In this document: positions 1-5,274 of the stretch, piece by piece
How the letters are laid out: the number at the start of each line of letters is the position of its first letter
Numbering within the stretch: position 1 is the first letter of the stretch
Source of the DNA: an uncultured Sporolactobacillus sp.
Lineage (GTDB): Bacteria; Bacillota; Bacilli; Bacillales; Sporolactobacillaceae
Direction of reading: 5' to 3'
Assembly (NCBI GenBank): GCA_900543345.1
Contig: UQRJ01000172.1
Location: 1-6,670 of the forward strand
Length of the DNA: 6,670 nt
Made by a program: the position numbers and the translations under genes
The notes under the pieces: generated by a model
Databases searched by the model: none
Told to the model about the DNA's origin: nothing
What the model saw: the letters and a program-made list of their open reading frames with translations, nothing else

Positions 1-2
1 CG

Positions 3-36
3 AAAAGAGGGCCGACGCTTCGCCGGCCCTCTTTTT
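3..36. terminator. Intrinsic terminator, possibly bidirectional
   Basis: Bases 3-14 (AAAAGAGGGCCG) pair perfectly with 24-35, leaving a 9-nt loop. Five T residues (32-36) follow on the plus strand, and an A-run on the left would serve as a T-run for minus-strand transcription. It probably ends a gene lying left of the window. A minus-strand transcript from 36-370 could also stop here. Confidence 0.85.
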
Positions 37-128
37 ATAGCGGAATCTCTTATCCCGATCGCCGGATATCTTAGCACTCGTGTAGCGCAAAGTCATTTGT
101 GCAGAGGATCGCCGGCCGCCCCTTGCAG

Positions 129-227
129 TCAGACAATCGGAGCATTGCCGCAGCTTTTCAGCATCGTAGCGACCAAGCGCCCGGCTTCTTTTTGCGAAAG
201 GAAACAGTACGTGCAGCAAGCTTTCAC
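129..227 (-). pseudogene. Possible ClpX-type zinc-finger-like peptide or remnant
   Basis: Read on the minus strand from a GTG at 227, this 32-aa frame contains CTYCFLSQKEAGRLVA. That resembles the first half of the ClpX C4 zinc-binding domain (C-x2-C-x2-SQ-E-...-L-[IV]-A). The frame then ends without the second Cys pair. A CSDC pair does appear just downstream in the -1 frame, reachable by a one-base shift at an AAAA run. No good ribosome binding site is visible; an upstream 48-codon minus frame (370-224) overlaps the GTG in a GTGA arrangement. It could be a decayed or frameshifted small zinc-finger gene, or chance similarity in a G+C-rich stretch. Confidence is low. Confidence 0.2.
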
Positions 228-287
228 ACCGGCGATCGTTCACCGCGCAAGCGCTCATCAGCCGACAAATATGAAAAAACAGGCTTT

Positions 288-305
288 TGACGCGCATACG
301 CGTCA
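288..305. promoter_or_regulatory. 18-bp dyad upstream of glpP
   Basis: TGACGCG and CGCGTCA form perfect 7-bp inverted arms around a CATA spacer. It lies about 30 bp upstream of a -10-like TATGAT (335-340) and about 155 bp upstream of the glpP start. Position and symmetry suggest a binding site for a dimeric regulator. The regulator is not recognised. Confidence 0.35.
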
Positions 306-334
306 CTTTGATTCCATCGCCGCCCGCCATCGGC

Positions 335-340
335 TATGAT
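335..340 (+). promoter_or_regulatory. Weak candidate -10 for glpP
   Basis: TATGAT matches the sigma-A -10 at 5 of 6 positions. The best -35 match upstream (TTGATT, 308-313) is 21 bp away, which is too far, so the promoter is uncertain. Nothing better is visible between here and glpP. Confidence 0.25.
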
Positions 341-447
341 GGAGTTAAAAGGCGCATGTGCTATGTGCATTCCTATTTTGACGAAGAAGGGTTAAAAGCG
401 GCAACACGAAACTAAGCTTTCAATGATGACTAAATATAAAAGCGAAC

Positions 448-455
448 AAGGGGGA
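448..455 (+). promoter_or_regulatory. Ribosome binding site deciding the glpP start
   Basis: AAGGGGGA lies 6 nt before the ATG at 462. The alternative in-frame ATG at 423 has no comparable site, so 462 is chosen. Confidence 0.75.
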
Positions 456-461
456 CTTGCT

Positions 462-1022
462 ATGGATCCATCGCTCATGAAGAAAATATATCCCGCCGTC
501 AATAATATGAAAGATTTCGAAAAACTCGTCGAATCAGCAAACAAGGATATCGTTATATTAGACAGCCGGCTGTCGCAGGTCGGCACCATGGTGCAAATGG
601 GCCGGCAGCGCGGTAAACATATTTTTCTGCACGCGGACTTGATTCAAGGATTAAAAAGCGACCTGTATGCCGCAGAATTTATCTGTCAAAATATCCGCCC
701 GTACGGGATCATTTCGACACGGGCCAATACGCTGGAGATCGCCAAAAAACGCGGGCTGGTGACTGTGCAACGTATTTTTCTGCTCGACTCGCGCTCGGTA
801 GAAACCGGCACACGCCTATTGGAGCAGATCCGACCGGATATGGTCGAGTTGCTTCCCGGACTGATTCCGCAGATGATTCGCGAGATTCGACAAAAAATCA
901 CCGTGCCGGTCATTGCCGGTGGCTTGATCCGCAACAAGCAGGACGTCGCAGCCGCTTTTGCGGCGGGGGCCGCAGGTATCTCTACGTCACGAAAAGAACT
1001 GTGGCAATTGCAGGCGAGTTAA
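462..1022 (+). CDS. glpP: Glycerol uptake operon antiterminator GlpP
   Basis: A 186-aa cytosolic RNA-binding regulator of the G3P_antiterm family (TIM-barrel-like fold). In B. subtilis, GlpP bound to glycerol-3-phosphate acts on leader transcripts of glp genes to prevent premature termination. Family signatures are HADLIQGL (44-51), GIISTRAN (69-76), QRIFLLDS (90-97), VELLPG (115-120) and VIAGGLI (137-143), all close to the B. subtilis protein (192 aa) as I recall it. The start at 462 is favoured over 423 by its ribosome binding site and by agreement with the family N terminus. glpD follows on the same strand after 571 bp and has a strong terminator in its leader, the expected target. There is no strong terminator directly after glpP, so read-through is possible. 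glpF and glpK are absent from the window. The gene is intact. Confidence 0.95.
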   Translation: MDPSLMKKIYPAVNNMKDFEKLVESANKDIVILDSRLSQVGTMVQMGRQRGKHIFLHADLIQGLKSDLYAAEFICQNIRPYGIISTRANTLEIAKKRGLVTVQRIFLLDSRSVETGTRLLEQIRPDMVELLPGLIPQMIREIRQKITVPVIAGGLIRNKQDVAAAFAAGAAGISTSRKELWQLQAS

Positions 1023-1118
1023 ATTCAGTATTTTTCATCTCAGCATTTAGCATCAATGCATTTAATCACACATTCCCGAATTTTAATAAAAAGTTGGCCC
1101 TCAATTTGTGTCGATTTA

Positions 1119-1147
1119 TTGACAACATTTCCGTCTCGGTTTATGAT
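1119..1147 (+). promoter_or_regulatory. Strong sigma-A-type promoter in the glpP-glpD gap
   Basis: A perfect TTGACA (1119-1124) is separated by 17 bp from TATGAT (1142-1147). This is the best promoter match in the window. Transcription would start near 1154, giving a glpD leader of about 440 nt or a separate small transcript. Confidence 0.7.
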
Positions 1148-1163
1148 AGGAAGCGTCAAGTTC

Positions 1164-1355
1164 ATGATCAAGGATATGGAAAAAGGCATTCCACTTCAGA
1201 ACAATCCGGATGGAACACGAGTCGGTAATCTGGATGGGGTGGATTTTTTTATCTCCGATCTTCCGCGGAACAAAAGAAACCTGACGCTCAATCGCCACGT
1301 TCCGGGGAACATTGCGAACATCAGGCAAACGACTTTACAAAGCAAAGAATCATGA
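1164..1355 (+). CDS. Doubtful small ORF, 63 aa, unknown function
   Basis: This frame begins about 10 nt after the predicted start of transcription from the 1119-1147 promoter and runs to a TGA at 1353-1355. I do not recognise the product (MIKDMEKGIPLQNNPDGT...). It is polar, Asn/Asp-rich in its first half and basic later, with no membrane segment or signal peptide. Its codons look ordinary for this genome. No ribosome binding site would lie inside the transcript for this ATG, and the AAGGA before the ATG at 1176 is too close to act. The DNA also holds two dyads. It may be a leader ORF, a gene remnant or non-coding leader. Confidence 0.22.
   Translation: MIKDMEKGIPLQNNPDGTRVGNLDGVDFFISDLPRNKRNLTLNRHVPGNIANIRQTTLQSKES
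1261..1310. repeat. Pair of near-identical dyads in the glpD upstream region
   Basis: TTCCGCGGAAC (1261-1271) and TTCCGGGGAAC (1300-1310) differ at one base and start 39 bp apart. The first contains the perfect palindrome TTCCGCGGAA; the second, with the preceding G, has 5-bp arms GTTCC/GGAAC. They resemble a repeated protein-binding site. No known operator is recognised. Confidence 0.4.
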
Positions 1356-1368
1356 AGGAGTATGTATG

Positions 1369-1402
1369 CTGTTTCCAAACGGCTACGGCTGCTTGGAAAC
1401 AG
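1369..1402 (+). promoter_or_regulatory. Stable hairpin in the long glpD leader
   Basis: CTGTTTCCAA (1369-1378) pairs perfectly with TTGGAAACAG (1393-1402). Within the loop 1380-1383 can pair with 1388-1391. No T-run follows directly, so it is not a terminator by itself. A weak CTGC/GCAG stem followed by six T lies at 1420-1437. The role could be an RNA regulatory fold or a DNA operator. Confidence 0.5.
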
Positions 1403-1435
1403 ACGTGGAGAAAGTGCTCCTGCTAAGCAGATTTT

Positions 1436-1464
1436 TTGTGACCGATCGTCATTCATGAAATAAT
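1436..1464 (+). promoter_or_regulatory. Candidate proximal glpD promoter
   Basis: TTGTGA (1436-1441) and AATAAT (1459-1464) are separated by 17 bp, matching sigma-A consensus at 4 and 5 of 6 positions. Transcription would start near 1471, giving a leader of about 120 nt that contains the attenuator at 1506-1562. A short leader with a terminator is the arrangement known for B. subtilis glpD. Confidence 0.45.
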
Positions 1465-1505
1465 AAATAAGAAAAGTTCATTAGTACGCAGGCCGGGGAT
1501 CATTG

Positions 1506-1562
1506 AGAAGGCCGCAGAAAGTCCGAAGCTACAGTCGGGCTGGTCTGCGGCCTTCTTTTTTT
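1506..1562 (+). terminator. glpD leader terminator, likely GlpP-controlled attenuator
   Basis: A perfect 13-bp stem (AGAAGGCCGCAGA, 1506-1518, with 1544-1556) encloses a second 7-bp stem (1520-1526 with 1535-1541, one G-U pair) and an 8-nt loop. Seven T residues follow (1556-1562). It ends 31 bp before glpD, so unregulated transcripts would stop before the gene. With glpP next door and antitermination known for B. subtilis glpD, GlpP control is a strong inference. The GlpP contact bases cannot be read from sequence alone. Confidence 0.88.
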
Positions 1563-1579
1563 CATATTTTCTAAAATCG

Positions 1580-1587
1580 AGGAGGGG
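1580..1587 (+). promoter_or_regulatory. glpD ribosome binding site
   Basis: AGGAGGGG lies 6 nt before the ATG at 1594. It is very strong and fixes the start. It lies beyond the leader terminator, so control is transcriptional. Confidence 0.85.
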
Positions 1588-1593
1588 TTCGCT

Positions 1594-3291
1594 ATGGCTT
1601 TTTCATCATTGGAACGTTCACGTTATCTGGAAAAAATGGCCGCCCACCCATTGGATCTGCTCATCATCGGCGGCGGTATCACCGGAGCGGGCATCGCACT
1701 CGACGCTTCACTGCGCGGGCTGCGCACCGGTCTAACGGAAATGCAGGATTTCGCCGGCGGCACATCGAGTCGATCGACTAAGTTGATTCACGGCGGCTTG
1801 CGCTATCTCAAACAATTCGAGATCAAACTCGTCGCCGATGTCGGCAAAGAACGGGCAATTGTTTACGAAAACGCACCGCACGTCACCACTCCGGAAAAAA
1901 TGATGTTGCCGATTTATCAAAAAGGGACCTTCGGCCGCTTTTCAACCTCATTAGGCTTGAAACTGTACGATCATCTCGCCGGTGTGAAAAAAAGTGAGCG
2001 GCGGCAAATGCTGAGCCGTGCGGAAACTTTAGCGAAAGAACCGCTGCTGAAAAAAAAGGGACTGCTCGGGGGCGGCTACTACGTGGAGTACCGGACGGAC
2101 GATGCCCGACTGACGATCGAAGTACTGAAAGAAGCAGTCGCCCACGGTACGTTGGCCGTCAATTATGCAAAAGTCGAGCAATTGCTCTACGACGGCGGCC
2201 AGCTGATCGGTGCTGCCGTGAAAGATCGTGTGACCGGAAAACTTTACCGGATGACTGCCAAAAAAGTGGTCAACGCGGCAGGCCCGTGGGTTGATACGAT
2301 TCGTGACATGGACCACTCAAAAACAGGTAAACACCTGCATCTGACAAAGGGCGTTCATCTTGTCTTCGATCGCCGACGTTTTCCGATGCGGCAATCGGTT
2401 TACTTCGATACGACCAATGGCGACAAACGAATGCTTTTCGTCATCCCGCGCGGCAATAAAGTCTACGCCGGGACAACAGATACAACGTACAATCATTATC
2501 CGATTGATCCGAAACCGCTGCCGGCCGACCGCGACTATATTCTTGACGCCGTCAACGGCATGTTTCCGTCGGTCGGGCTAAGAGCGGAAGATGTTGAATC
2601 GAGCTGGGCCGGCGTTCGTCCGCTGATTCAGGAAGAAGGCAAATCACCGTCGGAAATTTCCCGTAAAGACGAGATCTTCCTGTCTCCTTCCGGCCTGATT
2701 TCGATTGCCGGCGGTAAACTCACGGGCTATCGCAAGATGGCCCAGCAGGTCGTCGACGAAGTCACCCGTCAATTAGAAAAAGAAAATGGCCAATCCTACC
2801 CACCGTGCGCGACTATCCATGCCGAACTATCGGGCGGGCATTTCGGCGGTGCGGATCATTTCCCGGGTTATATTCGCCGAATGACGGCCGAAGGAAAGCA
2901 AGTCGGCCTGACCGACGAAGAAGCGGAAAAGCTTGTGCGCCGCTATGGCTCGAATGTTCCGACACTCCTCGATCGAATGGGCCGTCATCACCACCAGGCC
3001 AAGAAATACGGGCTTCCCAACCTGCTATATGCCATGTTGGATTATGCGATCACGGAAGAGATGATCTGGCATCCTATCGACTTTTTCACCCGCCGCACTG
3101 GTGCGACCTTTTTTGATATCCAATGGGCGCAAAAATGGGCACACCCAGTCCTGAACTGCCTAGCCGACCGTCTATCCTGGAACGCAGGCCAGGTGAACCG
3201 TTATACCGCCAGGTTGGAGGACGCCTTCCTTGAAGCGGAAATCAAAGCGAAACCGGAAAAAAGCGAACCGACAGCGAAGACGACGAACTGA
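1594..3291 (+). CDS. glpD: Aerobic glycerol-3-phosphate dehydrogenase (FAD)
   Basis: A 565-aa flavoenzyme that oxidises sn-glycerol 3-phosphate to dihydroxyacetone phosphate and passes electrons to the quinone pool; GlpD acts as a peripheral membrane protein. The N terminus carries the FAD-binding Rossmann motif GGGITGAG (26-33) and the family block TSSRSTKLIHGGLRYL (57-72). Further conserved blocks are SSWAGVRPLI (336-345) and IAGGKLTGYRKM (371-382). The C-terminal helical domain spans roughly 400-530. Similarity to B. subtilis GlpD (about 555 aa) is extensive along the whole length. The last ~17 residues (Lys/Glu/Ser/Thr-rich) form a charged tail beyond the family core. Tandem stops TGA TAA end the gene. 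Regulation is probably by GlpP at the leader terminator 1506-1562. It is transcribed alone, with a terminator at 3378-3435. Confidence 0.97.
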   Translation: MAFSSLERSRYLEKMAAHPLDLLIIGGGITGAGIALDASLRGLRTGLTEMQDFAGGTSSRSTKLIHGGLRYLKQFEIKLVADVGKERAIVYENAPHVTTPEKMMLPIYQKGTFGRFSTSLGLKLYDHLAGVKKSERRQMLSRAETLAKEPLLKKKGLLGGGYYVEYRTDDARLTIEVLKEAVAHGTLAVNYAKVEQLLYDGGQLIGAAVKDRVTGKLYRMTAKKVVNAAGPWVDTIRDMDHSKTGKHLHLTKGVHLVFDRRRFPMRQSVYFDTTNGDKRMLFVIPRGNKVYAGTTDTTYNHYPIDPKPLPADRDYILDAVNGMFPSVGLRAEDVESSWAGVRPLIQEEGKSPSEISRKDEIFLSPSGLISIAGGKLTGYRKMAQQVVDEVTRQLEKENGQSYPPCATIHAELSGGHFGGADHFPGYIRRMTAEGKQVGLTDEEAEKLVRRYGSNVPTLLDRMGRHHHQAKKYGLPNLLYAMLDYAITEEMIWHPIDFFTRRTGATFFDIQWAQKWAHPVLNCLADRLSWNAGQVNRYTARLEDAFLEAEIKAKPEKSEPTAKTTN

Positions 3292-3377
3292 TAAATTGAC
3301 GGTGGTTTTATACACAACAAGCAGCAAGCTAAAAAAAACGCCTCGCATGTACAAAAAATGATATCCGAACATACACA

Positions 3378-3435
3378 GCGGGAAATGAGCCGCACTGCCG
3401 TCAACCGGCGGACTGCGGAACTTCCCGCCTTTTTT
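3378..3435 (+). terminator. glpD intrinsic terminator
   Basis: GCGGGAA (3378-3384) pairs with TTCCCGC (3422-3428). Inner stems are CCGCA/TGCGG (3390-3394 with 3414-3418) and GCCG/CGGC (3397-3400 with 3406-3409). Six T residues follow (3430-3435). It is a long, segmented hairpin 87 bp after glpD. Confidence 0.85.
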
Positions 3436-3496
3436 ATGGAAAGATATATGAACAAGTTGACGCTTATTATTTAAATGCATTCCCGGGATCATGATG

Positions 3497-3502
3497 TATA
3501 AT
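3497..3502 (+). promoter_or_regulatory. Candidate gltP promoter -10
   Basis: A perfect TATAAT is preceded directly by TG. At a 16-18 bp spacing there is no good -35; a TTGACG at 3457-3462 is too far away. Transcription would start near 3509, placing the hairpins at 3541-3589 in a leader of about 158 nt. Confidence 0.45.
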
Positions 3503-3540
3503 GAACATTAGTTTGTGCGTCGGATGAGCCTCCTTCTACA

Positions 3541-3589
3541 AGCGGCATAGCTGCTTGCCGGGAGCGATGCCACGCTCGGCTATTTTTTT
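3541..3589 (+). promoter_or_regulatory. gltP leader terminator with competing folds (attenuator candidate)
   Basis: GCCG..AGCG (3557-3560 and 3563-3566, two bulged G) pairs with CGCTCGGC (3573-3580), followed after TA by seven T (3583-3589): a terminator-like hairpin between the likely promoter and gltP. Two other folds use the same bases: CGGCA (3543-3547) with TGCCG (3556-3560), and GGCAT (3544-3548) with ATGCC (3567-3571), flanked by AGC/GCT pairs. Mutually exclusive folds are typical of transcription attenuation or riboswitches. I do not recognise a known riboswitch or T-box motif. Alternatively it terminates a short upstream transcript. Confidence 0.5.
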
Positions 3590-3648
3590 GTGAATGGTTT
3601 CTCAATTAGCGATCATTCATCCTGCTCGTGATCGCCATAGAAAAAAAT

Positions 3649-3656
3649 AAAGGTGG
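3649..3656 (+). promoter_or_regulatory. Ribosome binding site deciding the gltP start
   Basis: AAAGGTGG lies 10 nt before the GTG at 3667. The upstream in-frame GTG at 3628 lacks such a site and would place the Shine-Dalgarno inside the coding region, so 3667 is preferred. Confidence 0.65.
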
Positions 3657-3666
3657 TTTCTTTCAA

Positions 3667-4926
3667 GTGAAAAAATTCGGACTGGCTGCACAGATTTTTG
3701 CCGGACTCGTGCTGGGGATTATCGTCGGAGCCGTTTTTTACGGTAATCAAACGGCAATCGCCGTCCTCCAACCGTTCGGCGACATTTTCATCCATCTGAT
3801 TAAAATGATCGTGATCCCGATCATCGTGTCGGCACTGATTGTGTCGATTGCCGGCGTTGGCGACGTGAAGAAACTCGGCAAACTCGGCGTTAAAACGATC
3901 ATTTATTTTGAGATCATTACCACACTGGCGCTCGGTATCGGTTTGATTGCCGCCAATGTTTTTCATCCCGGCAGCGGCATCAATTTGTCGAACTTGGCCA
4001 AAACCGATATCTCCTCATATGAACAAACGGCAAAGTCCAGCGGGCAGTCAAGCATGGCCGCCAACTTTACAAACATCATTCCGAGCAACGTCTTCCAATC
4101 TCTGGCGCAGGGCGACTTGCTGCCGGTTATCTTTTTTTCGGTTATCTTCGGCATCGGCGTCGCCTCAATCGGCAAAAAAGGAACGCCGGTATCGGCTTTC
4201 TTTAACGGTGTTCTGGAAACCATGTACTGGGTGACGAACTTCGTGATGAAATTCGCGGCATTCGGCGTTTTCGGCCTGATCGGCGTCAACGTTGCCCAAT
4301 TCGGTATCGCTTCGCTCCTGCCGCTCGGCAAGCTTATCGTTGTGATTTACGCGACAATGATCCTGTTCGTTTTACTTGTTCTCGGAACGGTCGCTAAAAT
4401 CGCCGGAACGAATGTGTTGACACTGATCGGCATTTTGAAAGACGAACTATTTCTGGCCTTCACGACGGCCAGTTCCGAGGCCGTACTGCCGAAATTGATG
4501 GACAAAATGGTTCGCTTTGGCTGTCCGCAGGCGATTACTTCGTTCGTGGTCCCGACCGGTTATACTTTTAATCTTGACGGTTCGGCCATCTACCAGTCGA
4601 TTGCCGCCTTGTTCGTCGCCCAAGTCTACGGCATTCATCTCTCACTCGGCCGCCAATTGCTGCTGCTTGCCGTATTAATGCTGACATCGAAGGGCATGGC
4701 CGGCGTCACCGGCGCTTCATTCGTCGTGCTGCTGACGACACTCGGATCAATGGGGCTTCCGCTGGAGGGCGTTGCCTTTATCGCCGGCATCGACCGCATT
4801 CTCGACATGTTGCGTACCGTCGTGAACGTCGTCGGCAATGCACTGGCCACCGTAATCATGTCCAAATCGGAAGGCCGCTTCGATCAGGCCAAAGCCGATG
4901 CCTATCTGAATCGGGCATCGGCATAA
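3667..4926 (+). CDS. gltP: Glutamate/aspartate:proton symporter, GltP type
   Basis: A 419-aa inner-membrane carrier of the dicarboxylate/amino acid:cation symporter (DAACS) family that imports glutamate and aspartate with cations. It is hydrophobic throughout, with the eight-helix plus two-hairpin pattern. Visible motifs are TTASSEAVLP in hairpin 1 (266-275), NLDGS in helix 7 (302-306, variant of NMDGT), SKGMAGVTGASF in hairpin 2 (341-352) and DRILDMLRTVVNVVGN in helix 8 (376-391). D380, R383, T384 and N387 match substrate- or ion-contacting residues of archaeal GltPh. The GltPh sodium ligand D405 is Asn391 here, as I recall for E. coli GltP, which fits proton coupling. Long stretches match E. 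coli GltP closely. GTG start at 3667 chosen for its ribosome binding site and family N terminus. Single-gene unit with its own leader and terminator. Substrate is inferred from family; C4-dicarboxylates are less likely. Confidence 0.92.
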   Translation: MKKFGLAAQIFAGLVLGIIVGAVFYGNQTAIAVLQPFGDIFIHLIKMIVIPIIVSALIVSIAGVGDVKKLGKLGVKTIIYFEIITTLALGIGLIAANVFHPGSGINLSNLAKTDISSYEQTAKSSGQSSMAANFTNIIPSNVFQSLAQGDLLPVIFFSVIFGIGVASIGKKGTPVSAFFNGVLETMYWVTNFVMKFAAFGVFGLIGVNVAQFGIASLLPLGKLIVVIYATMILFVLLVLGTVAKIAGTNVLTLIGILKDELFLAFTTASSEAVLPKLMDKMVRFGCPQAITSFVVPTGYTFNLDGSAIYQSIAALFVAQVYGIHLSLGRQLLLLAVLMLTSKGMAGVTGASFVVLLTTLGSMGLPLEGVAFIAGIDRILDMLRTVVNVVGNALATVIMSKSEGRFDQAKADAYLNRASA

Positions 4927-4949
4927 AAGACACCATTGATGACTTACTG

Positions 4950-4985
4950 AAACAATGCGGGGAAGCATGTCTCCGCATTGTTTTA
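4950..4985 (+). terminator. gltP intrinsic terminator
   Basis: AAACAATGCGGGGA (4950-4963) pairs with TCTCCGCATTGTTT (4970-4983) with one G-T mismatch pair and a 6-nt loop. The tail is T-rich but broken by A (TTTTATTTTA), so it is moderately strong. It begins 23 bp after the stop codon. Confidence 0.82.
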
Positions 4986-5274
4986 TTTTAATTACCGAAA
5001 AAGTTCGACGATGGGTATTGTAAACTTCCTAGTATCAATATCCGCCAAAAAATCATTCCCTTTCAATCAATTTATTCACATCGCAAGCAAAGCCACATTA
5101 TCAAAAATAATAAACAACGCAAAAAATAATAATATTTTTTGATTTTTGATTGATTATTTCCGATATCCCTTGAAATCGCTACTTAAAATGGCAAAATAAA
5201 GGTGAAAGCGTTGGAAAACAACAGTACAAAGCTGCTATTTTTCTACCGCTAAATTATCCAAGGAGATGTTATCG
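4986..5274. other. A/T-rich promoter region of the alcohol dehydrogenase
   Basis: About 290 bp with no gene. It is much richer in A/T than its neighbours, notably 5100-5160, where A- and T-tracts suggest curved DNA. Within it, AAAAAATA (5121-5128) and TATTTTTT (5133-5140) are perfect inverted arms, followed by TTTTTGATT repeats. A possible promoter is TTGAAA (5170-5175) with CAAAAT (5192-5197), spacing 16; it is weak. A cre-like site lies at 5203-5216. Confidence 0.5.
5203..5216. promoter_or_regulatory. cre-like site (CcpA) upstream of the dehydrogenase
   Basis: TGAAAGCGTTGGAA matches the cre consensus TGWAANCGNTNWCA at 12 of 14 positions. It lies just after the candidate -10 and 58 bp before the start codon, where a bound repressor would block transcription. 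A poorer match begins at 5171 (TGAAATCGCTACTT). This suggests carbon catabolite control, but consensus matches of this quality can occur by chance. Confidence 0.4.

Larger units (their letters stand above)
37..461. other. Intergenic region upstream of glpP, no convincing gene
   Basis: About 425 bp of locally G+C-rich sequence. Several overlapping frames are open on both strands: plus 97-339 and 99-290, and a minus frame open from 330 to the left edge. None has a good ribosome binding site, and the long minus frame runs through the terminator at 3-36, which argues against coding. A 19-codon plus frame at 356-415 is also unsupported. The 9-mer GATCGCCGG occurs at 57-65 and 107-115 and inverted at 229-237. 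A dyad (288-305) and a -10-like element (335-340) are listed separately. The rest is probably the glpP 5' region, perhaps with gene remnants. Confidence 0.5.

Noticed and set aside
1..330. Minus-strand frame of about 110 codons open to the left edge
   Set aside because: It runs straight through the terminator at 3-36, is Arg-rich like a shadow frame, and has no ribosome binding site.
97..339. Two overlapping plus-strand frames (80 and 63 codons) upstream of glpP
   Set aside because: They overlap each other in different frames, lack ribosome binding sites and show no recognisable motif; the stretch is G+C-rich, which lowers stop frequency.
1043..1063. GCATT/AATGC stem after glpP as the glpP terminator
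   Set aside because: A 5-bp A/T-rich stem with only three T is not a credible terminator.
1420..1437. CTGC-TAA-GCAG stem with six T as a terminator
   Set aside because: The stem has only 4 bp and a 3-nt loop, too weak to call.
1116..1456. Minus-strand frames of 70 and 86 codons between glpP and glpD
   Set aside because: They overlap plus-strand regulatory structures, have no ribosome binding site and no family resemblance.
2029..2316. 95-codon minus-strand frame inside glpD
   Set aside because: It is antisense to conserved GlpD coding sequence and is a by-product of its codon use; the same holds for other frames inside glpD, gltP and the dehydrogenase.
3423..3667. Known riboswitch or T-box upstream of gltP
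   Set aside because: No T-box (AGGGTGG-type) sequence and no core motif of a riboswitch class I can recall was found; only the generic terminator architecture is supported.
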